Shown piece by piece: positions 1-5,902 of a stretch of DNA of 8,806 bases. Below the pieces are notes generated by a model, which worked only from the letters and a program-made list of their open reading frames with translations, did not search any database and was not told the origin of the DNA. The DNA is from Verrucomicrobiales bacterium. GTDB taxonomy: Bacteria; Verrucomicrobiota; Verrucomicrobiia; Verrucomicrobiales; DEV007. The number at the start of each line of letters is the position of its first letter. Position 1 is the stretch's first letter. The stretch is taken from contig JAKMGR010000148.1 in assembly GCA_022424805.1 (NCBI GenBank), positions 1 through 8,806 of the forward strand, in the 5' to 3' direction. The position numbers and the translations under genes are program-made.

Positions 1-1954
1 CCTTTGGCCGCTCCTGAAAAACCAGCGTCGTCGGATACTTCGGCTTCTTTGCTTCCAATCCGGCGATCTCTTTTTGCAAGGCTTTGAAATCCGGCCCCTT
101 GCGCAGGTAGGCAATCCTCATTTCCTCATCACTCGCCAACTTGGGGTGAGGTATCTCCGAATTGTCCGCCATTGCCTCACCGCTATCGGTCGTAACCGAA
201 ATACGAAACCGCCCCAGCGCTGCAACAAAATGTCTTTCGAAGAGCAGGTCCACCTCAACGCGAACTTCACTCGGAATGGGCTCTGCTAGATTCATGACGA
301 GCTCGTTTCGCTTTCCTTCCTGACTTGAAGTAGACCAGCCCGTCGACCCATCTCCATCCAGGATATTCATTCCCACTGCTTTTCCGGACCCAATTGAGAT
401 TTTGCCAAAGCTAACAGTAGCGTCTCGAAACCGTACCGGCTTTTCACCAACACGCGCCGTCACTTCACTGAGGAAAAAGTCGCCTTTCCTGCCCTCATAG
501 TAAGCAGCCCCTGGACCACCGGCTGGAAGTCGCTCATCGGGGAGCGCTTCGAGACGAATGGCCGTGATTTTCTTCCCTCCCGTATCGGGAAAATCGAACG
601 CCAGTTCAAACAGATCGCGCTTCGTAAAGTCTCCGCTCGCGTAAATAGAGAGATCGTCCTGCTTTTGTAACAAGGGCAGATTTGATTTCAGCGTTTGAGC
701 TTCCAGGGGAATCCAGTTCACGATTTCCCGATGCTGCTCGGCGAGCCACTTCTTGTATTTCGCCGCATCGATTTTGCCCAGCGCCTCCTTTTCTTTAGCC
801 ACAATTTGCTGATCGATCGCCTCTCGCTGTTTGATCAAACTTTCCGCCGGAACAGAAATCTCCAACTCATCCGCATTGTTGAGCAATGCCATCATTGCGA
901 AATAGTCGGTATGCGTAATCGGGTCGAACTTGTGCGTGTGACATTGCGCGCAGCCGGTCGTCAGCCCCATCCAGACTGATCCTGTTGTAGCAACTCGATC
1001 GACCATGGCATGATAACGAAACTCGAGCGGATCAATTCCCCCCTCTTCGTTGAGCATCGTGTTGCGGTGAAACCCGGTAGCGACAAGCTGATCCGTCGTA
1101 GGGTTTGGCAACATATCCCCCGCCAATTGCTCAATCGTGAATTGATCATAGGGCATGTCAGCATTCAGCGCCCGAACAACCCAGTCACGATACGGCCAGA
1201 TCGAGCGAGGCCGATCCTTTTCGTAACCATTGGTGTCGGCATAGCGAGCCAGGTCAAGCCATTCCCGTGCCCAGCGTTCTCCGTAGAGAGGAGAATCGAG
1301 AAAACGATCCACAAATTGGTCCCACGCTTTTTCGGAATCGTTTTCCCACGCAGACAAAAACTGCTGCAACTCCTCTTCCGTCGGCGGGACCCCGCGTAGA
1401 TCGAGTGAAAGACGGCGAAGTAAAGTCGTCGGAGCCGCCTGCTCAGTTTTCGCCAGCTTGCGCGATTCGATTTTACGATCGAGGAATCGATCAATGGGAT
1501 GCTCGGCATCACCCTTCGGCACCTCTGGTTTCGTTGGCTTGGCGAAAGACCAATGCTGCTGGTAGTTCGCGCCCTGTTCAATCCAGCGGCGAAACAACTC
1601 CGCCTCCTCGGGCGTCAGCTTCGGCTTATTTGCCGATGGCGGTGGCATGACTTCATCCAGATCAGCCGAAATAATCCGGGCGAGCAGTTCACTTTCTGCC
1701 GGATTTTTCAAATCGATCGCCCGATATCCACCCAGATCCTGCGTGGCGAATTCCCGGGTATGCAGGCCAAGATCAGCCTCGCGAGTCTGATCATCAAACC
1801 CATGACAGGCAAAACAGCGATCACTGAGAAGCGGTCGAATATCGCGTGAGAAATCCACCAGTTCTTCGCCCTGAATCGTCGCGCTGGTGAAAATTGCCAC
1901 CACTGCCCCCACGATGAGCGCAGCAGTGGGGCTGGAGAGACTTCGCCTGATCAT
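1..1954 (-). CDS. Secreted planctomycete-type cytochrome c / DUF1549 protein, C-terminal part cut by window edge
   Basis: The frame is open from an ATG at 1954 to the left edge, giving 651 residues without a stop. Residues 1-29 look like a signal peptide (MIRRS, then a hydrophobic run), so the product should be exported. Residues about 33-115 fit the PSCyt1 haem domain, with CFACH at 47-51. Residues about 150-345 fit DUF1549 (PSCyt2), ending in the family's second CxxCH, CAQCH at 335-339, followed by THKFDP. Residues about 395-600 resemble the beta-sandwich insertion of long family members (IRLEALPDE, LGRFRISVT). The visible part ends at LVFQERPK, just before where DUF1553 (PSD1) normally begins, so some hundreds of residues lie outside. 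The family is common and often expanded in Planctomycetes and Verrucomicrobiota; its biochemical role is not established, though a redox role in polysaccharide or other organic-matter use is often proposed. GAGGA at 1967-1971 is a distant possible ribosome site. It is divergent from the PAS-AraC gene. Confidence 0.9.
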   Translation of the reverse strand, partial: MIRRSLSSPTAALIVGAVVAIFTSATIQGEELVDFSRDIRPLLSDRCFACHGFDDQTREADLGLHTREFATQDLGGYRAIDLKNPAESELLARIISADLDEVMPPPSANKPKLTPEEAELFRRWIEQGANYQQHWSFAKPTKPEVPKGDAEHPIDRFLDRKIESRKLAKTEQAAPTTLLRRLSLDLRGVPPTEEELQQFLSAWENDSEKAWDQFVDRFLDSPLYGERWAREWLDLARYADTNGYEKDRPRSIWPYRDWVVRALNADMPYDQFTIEQLAGDMLPNPTTDQLVATGFHRNTMLNEEGGIDPLEFRYHAMVDRVATTGSVWMGLTTGCAQCHTHKFDPITHTDYFAMMALLNNADELEISVPAESLIKQREAIDQQIVAKEKEALGKIDAAKYKKWLAEQHREIVNWIPLEAQTLKSNLPLLQKQDDLSIYASGDFTKRDLFELAFDFPDTGGKKITAIRLEALPDERLPAGGPGAAYYEGRKGDFFLSEVTARVGEKPVRFRDATVSFGKISIGSGKAVGMNILDGDGSTGWSTSSQEGKRNELVMNLAEPIPSEVRVEVDLLFERHFVAALGRFRISVTTDSGEAMADNSEIPHPKLASDEEMRIAYLRKGPDFKALQKEIAGLEAKKPKYPTTLVFQERPK

Positions 1955-2052
1955 GGATCAGTCTATTCCTCTTTTTCTATTCCGTCTTGGATTCCCAAGG
2001 CAATTTCTGGTATATTTTCGGCATTTCCCGCAGACGCGCCATCCTATTCCTC
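1955..2052. promoter_or_regulatory. Divergent promoter region with three CTATTCC copies
   Basis: This 98-bp gap separates two divergent start codons and must hold both promoters. The heptamer CTATTCC occurs three times on the plus strand, at 1963-1969, 1977-1983 and 2044-2050. The first and last copies extend to CTATTCCTC. On the minus strand the first copy reads GAGGAATAG and may double as the ribosome site of the cytochrome gene. A short dyad, CTTGG-ATTC-CCAAG, lies at 1986-1999. Binding of a regulator to these copies is inference. Confidence 0.4.
1987..2016 (+). promoter_or_regulatory. Candidate sigma-70-type promoter of the PAS-AraC gene
   Basis: TTGGAT (1987-1992) and TATATT (2011-2016) are separated by 18 bases. 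They match the bacterial -35 and -10 consensus at 3 of 6 and 5 of 6 positions. Transcription would start near 2023, giving a leader of about 30 bases. I see no clear Shine-Dalgarno sequence before the ATG at 2053. Confidence 0.35.
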
Positions 2053-2817
2053 ATGAATTCTGCCACCATCAAGACGGATTTTCTCGATCAAATGGGGAAT
2101 GGAGCGCAGATCGCTCACCTTTTCGACCATCTTCCAGAAACCTACTTTTTTGGAAAAAATCGGGATGGGGAGTTCGTTTTTGCCAATCAGGCGATCATTG
2201 CCGCATTGGGAATCGAGAAAGAAACGGAGATTCTAGGAAAAACCGACTTTGATCTGTTCGATGGAGATCTCGCGAGAAAATACCGTGATGAAGACCGCCT
2301 CGTCATGCAATCCGGCGAGCCCCTCGTGAATCAGGTCTGGCTGGTGCCGCATGAGGACGGAACCCTGCATTGGTATCTTTCGAGCAAACGCCCCCTCTTT
2401 TCTGAATCAGGTAAAGTCATCGGAATCGCCGGTGTCATGCGCGATTTCGAGAAAGCCGGATCAGCGTTAGGCCCCTATCGGAAACTGTCACCCGTGCTGG
2501 AGCGCGTGCAGAGTGGATATTCGGAGCAACTCACCGTCGACGAGCTTGCCGAGCTGGCAGGCGTTTCCGTCAGCACCTTGGAGCGAACCTTTCGCAAACT
2601 CTTCTCGGTCAGCCCGACCGGATACCTCACCCGAGTTCGGCTTCACGCCGCAAAACGCGCCCTTCTCGAAACCGACGAAAGCATCAATTCGATCGCGCTT
2701 GATTGCGGATTCTACGACCAGAGCCATTTCACGAAAAAGTTTCGCGCTGCGTTCGGTCAGACGCCTTCCAAGTATCGGCACGGGTCAGTCGAGCGGGGCG
2801 AGGCAGGTGGGATTTGA
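2053..2817 (+). CDS. PAS domain-containing AraC-family transcriptional regulator
   Basis: This 254-residue protein has an N-terminal PAS sensor (about residues 17-132, with GKTDFDLFD at 62-70 and GIAGVMRDF at 124-132). A short linker leads to a C-terminal AraC-type double helix-turn-helix (about 158-243). The second helix-turn-helix carries the family signature, SIALDCGFYDQSHFTKKFR at 213-231 followed by GQTPSKYR. It should be a cytoplasmic DNA-binding activator whose PAS domain senses a ligand or redox state; no cofactor-binding residue is clear enough to name one. The frame is open upstream to a TTG at 1987, but the ATG at 2053 is preferred because PAS homology begins about 15 residues after it and the longer form would run through the likely promoter. 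It is divergent from the cytochrome/DUF1549 gene, its most plausible target by position. It converges on aroE. Confidence 0.9.
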   Translation: MNSATIKTDFLDQMGNGAQIAHLFDHLPETYFFGKNRDGEFVFANQAIIAALGIEKETEILGKTDFDLFDGDLARKYRDEDRLVMQSGEPLVNQVWLVPHEDGTLHWYLSSKRPLFSESGKVIGIAGVMRDFEKAGSALGPYRKLSPVLERVQSGYSEQLTVDELAELAGVSVSTLERTFRKLFSVSPTGYLTRVRLHAAKRALLETDESINSIALDCGFYDQSHFTKKFRAAFGQTPSKYRHGSVERGEAGGI

Positions 2818-2820
2818 AAA

Positions 2821-2925
2821 AATCGTAATCTTACTCCTACTCTTCTTCTCACGCTCGTGCGGAGCATCGATTCCCTACGTGCGGCCTTGGAGTAACAGTA
2901 TGATTATGATTACGAGTAAGGCCGT
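2821..2925. repeat. Degenerate six-base-period repeats in inverted arrangement, plus a hairpin
   Basis: The gap between the convergent regulator and aroE has two stretches with a six-base rhythm. The left one (2821-2850) reads aatcgt, aatctt, actcct, actctt, cttctc. The right one (2890-2919) reads gagtaa, cagtat, gattat, gattac, gagtaa. The two are inverted relatives: CGTAATC (2824-2830) can pair with GATTACG (2908-2914), and TTACTC (2831-2836) with GAGTAA (2890-2895). The right stretch is enclosed by a separate stem, CGGCCTT (2882-2888) with AAGGCCG (2918-2924), next to the aroE stop. No U-rich tail follows the stem on either strand; the only T run on the minus strand lies at 2816-2823, well beyond it. 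It may act as a shared 3' end or be a dispersed repeat; function is unknown. Confidence 0.45.
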
Positions 2926-3866
2926 TACCCCAAACTCTCCAACAACCCCTTCCGCATCGCCTCGGCTGGCGCAGCGGAATCGAACCAGAATTCGAACGCG
3001 AGGACCCCCTGCCACAACAACATGCTGAGACCGTTCGCCGCTTTGGCTCCGGCCTCTTCGGCGTCGGCAATGAGCCGAGTTCTCGCCGGTGCGTAGACCA
3101 TGTCGTAAACGAGATGGTGAGGCTCGATCAGACTGGCGGGAACGACCTCCGGATCGGTCCGCTTCATTCCCACCGAGGTGGCATTGATGATCAAATCCAC
3201 GTTTTCCATCTCCCGCTCCATCGCTTCTGATTCCCACGGAATCGCGACAAGGCGGTCTGCAGGACCCTCCAGCTTATCGGGATCGGTCACGAGATCGTGA
3301 AGTTCTTCCGCGAGGGCTTCTGCTTTTTCGACAGTGCGATTCACCAGCACAAGACGCTCGCAATGATCCATGGCACACTGGACCGCGGCTGCTTTTCCCG
3401 CTCCGCCCCCTGCGCCGACGATCATGATTCTCAAATCGGACAAATCCATCGAGAATTCCTCGCGGATCGCTTTTTTCAAACCAGGCGCATCGGTATTGTG
3501 CCCTAGCAGTTGATCGCCATCGACGGCGACCGTATTGACCGCACCAATACGACGGGCCACCTCGGTCATTTCATCGACCGCATCATGGACGCCGCCTTTG
3601 TGGGGAATCGTCACATTGGTCCCGATGAAATCGTTTTCTTTCAGAAGATTGAGAGCCTCGGCAAGCTCATCCGGTTGAATGTGAAGCCTGACATATTCGC
3701 AATTGATACCCGCAGCTTCGAGCGCCGGATTGTGCATCTGCGGCGAACGCGAGTGCTTCACCGGATCCCCGAACACAGAAAGTCGCGCTGGACGATCCAG
3801 ATCACCCGTTGCACCAGACCAATTTTTGAGGTCGTCGAATGTGTAAACGTCGCGCACTTTAGACAT
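2925..3866 (-). CDS. aroE: Shikimate dehydrogenase (NADP-dependent)
   Basis: The product (313 residues) reduces 3-dehydroshikimate to shikimate in the cytoplasmic pathway to chorismate and aromatic amino acids. The substrate-binding half contains GDPVKHSRSPQMHN (33-46, with the two shikimate-contacting serines as S39 and S41) and NVTIPHK (84-90, catalytic Lys90). GHNTDAPG (122-129) supplies catalytic Asp126. The nucleotide-binding half has the loop GAGGGAGKAA (151-160), the NADP-preferring NRTxxK motif (176-181), INATSVGM (227-234) and the late GLSMLLWQG with Gln286. All key residues are present. About 27 residues precede the usual domain start, making it somewhat longer than the common 270-290; no internal ATG fits better, so I keep the start at 3866. 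PHK is followed by GG where EA is more usual. It lies 136 bases downstream of dhaL on the same strand; co-transcription is possible, with no metabolic link apparent. Confidence 0.95.
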   Translation of the reverse strand: MSKVRDVYTFDDLKNWSGATGDLDRPARLSVFGDPVKHSRSPQMHNPALEAAGINCEYVRLHIQPDELAEALNLLKENDFIGTNVTIPHKGGVHDAVDEMTEVARRIGAVNTVAVDGDQLLGHNTDAPGLKKAIREEFSMDLSDLRIMIVGAGGGAGKAAAVQCAMDHCERLVLVNRTVEKAEALAEELHDLVTDPDKLEGPADRLVAIPWESEAMEREMENVDLIINATSVGMKRTDPEVVPASLIEPHHLVYDMVYAPARTRLIADAEEAGAKAANGLSMLLWQGVLAFEFWFDSAAPAEAMRKGLLESLG

Positions 3867-3909
3867 GGAGAACTATGGCATGCAGCGAGCAGGGTGCAAA
3901 TCATGTAGC

Positions 3910-3927
3910 GGAACTTGGTAAAGTTCC
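3910..3927 (-). repeat. Hairpin in the dhaL-aroE gap
   Basis: GGAACTT (3910-3916) and AAGTTCC (3921-3927) form a perfect 7-bp stem with a four-base loop. It lies 44 bases upstream of the aroE start and would sit in the leader of any transcript running from dhaL into aroE. There is no T run on the minus strand after it, so it is not a standard intrinsic terminator. A separate 10-bp palindrome, CGAACGTTCG, is at 3941-3950. Confidence 0.45.
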
Positions 3928-3968
3928 AACAGTGGTGGAGCGAACGTTCGATTTCTCGGTTGTCGTCC

Positions 3969-3988
3969 CGGAAGATTTCGATCTTCCG
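3969..3988 (-). terminator. Stem-loop just after dhaL (possible terminator or RNA 3' end)
   Basis: CGGAAGAT (3969-3976) and ATCTTCCG (3981-3988) make a perfect 8-bp stem around a four-base loop (CGAA in the dhaL transcript), 14 bases after the dhaL stop codon. Position and symmetry suggest a transcript end or a stabilising 3' hairpin. The sequence after it on the minus strand (GGACGACAACC) has no U tract, so classical Rho-independent termination is doubtful. Confidence 0.4.
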
Positions 3989-4002
3989 CTGCTGGTCTCG
4001 GC

Positions 4003-4638
4003 TTAGGCCGCAGCAAAGTCAGCCATCGTCTTAGCGATGATGGCCACGCTTACAGCGCCGGCGTCGGGCTTACCGATGGACTTTTCGCCAAGAGTCTTGG
4101 CGCGTCCCATTGTCGCGATCATTGCTTCGCTGGCATCGCGGCCGGCGGCAGCAGCTTCTGCAATCGCGGCGAGCGCTTCCGAAACGGGCTGATCTGCGAC
4201 TTCAGCGCCGCGTTCTGCTGCCGGCATGAGAGCGTCGACCATGGTCTTGTCTCCAGGCTTGGCTCCGCCTCGGCTCATAACATTGTCCGTTCCTTCTTTG
4301 AAAAAGGTAGCGGCCTCAGCCCCACCAAGCGTACCGGAGTCCTTGATCGCTTTTCCGCCTGCGCGGAAGAGTGTGCCAAAAACGGCTCCGGATGCACCGC
4401 CCATGCTAGACATCATCGCCATGCCGACGGACATGAAAACTTTTCCTACGTTGGGGAATTCTTCGCCTTCGATAGCTTCGAGAACGGCGTTCATTCCGCG
4501 CTCCATTCCCACTCCGTGGTCACCGTCACCGAGGGCGCGGTCAGCATCTGTGAGAATCGGCTCGGCTTCGATGATTGCCTTTGCGACCGCAACCATCATG
4601 TCGCGGGTTTCGTCGATGGAAAGAGTGTCTTTAGCCAT
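4003..4638 (-). CDS. dhaL: Dihydroxyacetone kinase subunit DhaL (nucleotide-binding)
   Basis: The product (211 residues, the usual DhaL length) is the helical-barrel subunit that carries the phosphoryl-donating nucleotide in two-subunit dihydroxyacetone kinases. The magnesium-nucleotide motif is intact: DADRALGDGDHG at 31-42, with Asp33, Asp38 and Asp40 matching the E. coli aspartates 30, 35 and 37. MMSSMGGASGAVFGTLF, KPGDKTMVDAL and KSIGKPDAGAVS are further family motifs. The frame is open upstream to 4689, but the extra 17 residues would be encoded by the repeat region, while MAKDTLSID fits the family start, so the ATG at 4638 is chosen. It lies 113 bases after dhaK on the same strand; that gap holds strong repeats, so dhaL may be separately controlled. 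Whether the nucleotide is exchangeable ATP or a bound ADP recharged by DhaM cannot be decided here. Related enzymes phosphorylate other ketoses such as erythrulose. Confidence 0.93.
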   Translation of the reverse strand: MAKDTLSIDETRDMMVAVAKAIIEAEPILTDADRALGDGDHGVGMERGMNAVLEAIEGEEFPNVGKVFMSVGMAMMSSMGGASGAVFGTLFRAGGKAIKDSGTLGGAEAATFFKEGTDNVMSRGGAKPGDKTMVDALMPAAERGAEVADQPVSEALAAIAEAAAAGRDASEAMIATMGRAKTLGEKSIGKPDAGAVSVAIIAKTMADFAAA

Positions 4639-4664
4639 GATGAATAGGGTGGATTGAAGAGTGT

Positions 4665-4723
4665 AAACAGGGTTAGACCAGTGACTCAACCCTGTTTGGC
4701 CGTTGATTCAACCCTGTTGAGTC
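4665..4723 (-). promoter_or_regulatory. Repeat cluster in the dhaK-dhaL gap: two direct copies and one inverted copy
   Basis: Read on the minus strand, AACAGGGTTGARTCA occurs twice in tandem, at 4704-4718 and 4682-4696, with one mismatch in 15 and a 22-base period (about two helical turns). An inverted copy follows at 4665-4674. It forms a perfect 10-bp inverted repeat, AAACAGGGTT (4665-4674) with AACCCTGTTT (4688-4697), with a 13-base loop. The same element can instead pair over 9 bp with the other direct copy (4710-4718). A third stem is possible between GACTCAAC (4683-4690) and GTTGAGTC (4716-4723). It could be a multi-site operator for dhaL or a leader with alternative folds. No U tract marks it as a terminator. 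Confidence 0.55.
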
Positions 4724-4751
4724 GCCTGATTCGTGTCTTTTTCAGCACGGA

Positions 4752-5783
4752 TCAGCCGCCGTAGCGGCCTTCCATTTTGCTGTAGCAAACGGACTGGCAG
4801 GGCATATCCCAAGCCTGCTTGAGTTCGTCGTCCATACGGGTGAGTGAGAAAGAAATCCCGGCCATCTCCTGACAAGTCACCAATGGTCCAATGATGATGT
4901 CGTAGATGTTGAGACCTTTCGAGTTGAGAACATCTTTCGCTTTTCGCAAGGCGATGAGCAGCTCCATCATGGTCGTCGCACCAAGGGAGTTCACAAAAAG
5001 AAGAATATCGTCGCCTTCCTTAAGCGCTTCGACTTCATCATCTTTCTCGAAGTCTTCGAAGACGAGGTCCAGCATCTGCGGCGTAAGTTCATCAGCGGTG
5101 GACATGGGAATTTCAGCAACACCCGGTTCACCGTGTATTCCCATGCCGAGTCCAATCTTATCCCCTTCTAATTCAAAAGTCGGCTTGCCTGTCGCGGGAA
5201 TCGCGCCTGGCTCCATGGATACACCAACCGATCGAGTTTGGAGGACAGCTTTCTTGGCAAATGCCTCCAAGCCCTCAAGCGATTCCGCAGTCTGCGAAGC
5301 CGCTCCGACAAGTTTCACGATGGGTACAAGACCGGCAATTCCGCGGCGCTTCTCTTTCTCCGTCGGAAGAGCGGAACACACGTCGTCCCAGATCAGCACG
5401 GTGCGAACTTCGATATCTTCGTCGTCAGAAAGCTCGGCTCCGATATCAAAATTGAGGACGTCACCGGCGTAGTTTCCGTAGAGGTAAAGAACACCCTTTC
5501 CCTTATCTACTGCCTCGGTTGCTTCGAATACAATATTGGGTGGAGGAGCCGCAAAAATGTCTCCGCAAGCAGCGCCGTCAGCGAGATTGCGACCGACGAG
5601 ACCATGATAGATCGGCTCGTGACCGCTGCCACCACCAACGAGCAGGGCGACTTTACCGTCGGGGATATCGGTCTTCACAATCGAACGGGTACCGACATGT
5701 TTACATTCGCCGTTGTAGGCGTCGACAAGGCCTTCGACGAGTTCGTCGGCCACGTTGAGAGGATCATTGATGAGCTTTTTCAT
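4752..5783 (-). CDS. dhaK: Dihydroxyacetone kinase subunit DhaK (substrate-binding)
   Basis: The product (343 residues) binds dihydroxyacetone covalently and, with DhaL, converts it to dihydroxyacetone phosphate for glycolysis. The conserved elements are all present: VGGGSGHEP at 49-57 (His55), YGNYAGDVLNFD at 102-113 (Asp108), and GMGIHGEPG at 213-221, whose His217 is the hemiaminal-forming residue. These align one position off E. coli His56, Asp109 and His218, so the enzyme should be active. The length suits a stand-alone DhaK rather than the fused DhaK-DhaL of ATP-dependent kinases such as that of Citrobacter. It is the first of three minus-strand genes and is divergent from a secreted C39-like protein; the 119-bp region between them holds a 9-bp dyad. 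No clear ribosome site precedes the ATG. Substrate specificity within the family (dihydroxyacetone versus erythrulose or similar ketoses) is not settled by these motifs. Confidence 0.95.
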   Translation of the reverse strand: MKKLINDPLNVADELVEGLVDAYNGECKHVGTRSIVKTDIPDGKVALLVGGGSGHEPIYHGLVGRNLADGAACGDIFAAPPPNIVFEATEAVDKGKGVLYLYGNYAGDVLNFDIGAELSDDEDIEVRTVLIWDDVCSALPTEKEKRRGIAGLVPIVKLVGAASQTAESLEGLEAFAKKAVLQTRSVGVSMEPGAIPATGKPTFELEGDKIGLGMGIHGEPGVAEIPMSTADELTPQMLDLVFEDFEKDDEVEALKEGDDILLFVNSLGATTMMELLIALRKAKDVLNSKGLNIYDIIIGPLVTCQEMAGISFSLTRMDDELKQAWDMPCQSVCYSKMEGRYGG

Positions 5784-5840
5784 CTGGTATTTTCGTATTC
5801 TAATCGCTCTCTTGTCTCAAAGTTTCCGACCAAACACAAA

Positions 5841-5868
5841 CGCAAAATCACATCCCGGCGATTTTGCG
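5841..5868. promoter_or_regulatory. Perfect 9-bp inverted repeat in the divergent dhaK / C39 promoter region
   Basis: CGCAAAATC (5841-5849) and GATTTTGCG (5860-5868) are exact inverted copies separated by 10 bases. The half-site centres are 19 bases apart, about two helical turns. The site lies 57 bases upstream of the dhaK start and 34 bases upstream of the C39 gene start. This is the spacing expected of an operator for a dimeric regulator; a hairpin in a leader is the alternative. The regulator is unknown. Confidence 0.5.
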
Positions 5869-5902
5869 AGACACATTTAGCGGAATTGGATACAGTGCCG
5901 CG

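Noticed and set aside
1165..1581. A 138-codon minus-strand frame and several plus-strand frames between 695 and 1849
   Set aside because: They lie in other frames of the continuous DUF1549 coding sequence, whose motifs run unbroken through the region.
1987..2052. N-terminal extension of the PAS-AraC protein from a TTG at 1987
   Set aside because: It would translate the likely promoter; the extension has no PAS-related sequence, and the ATG at 2053 suits the domain boundary.
4226..4657. Plus-strand open frames opposite dhaL and dhaK (also 4906-5472 and 5238-5906)
   Set aside because: They mirror strongly conserved genes and show no domain or start signal of their own.
4639..4689. N-terminal extension of DhaL by 17 residues
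   Set aside because: The added codons come from the hairpin repeat and do not match the DhaL family start.
4665..4697. Reading the 10-bp inverted repeat as a Rho-independent terminator after dhaK
   Set aside because: The stem is only moderately GC-rich and is followed by ACACTC, not a U tract; the accompanying direct repeats point to a regulatory element instead.
4665..4723. CRISPR-like repeat array
   Set aside because: There are only two short direct copies with 7-base spacing between them and no cas genes in the window.
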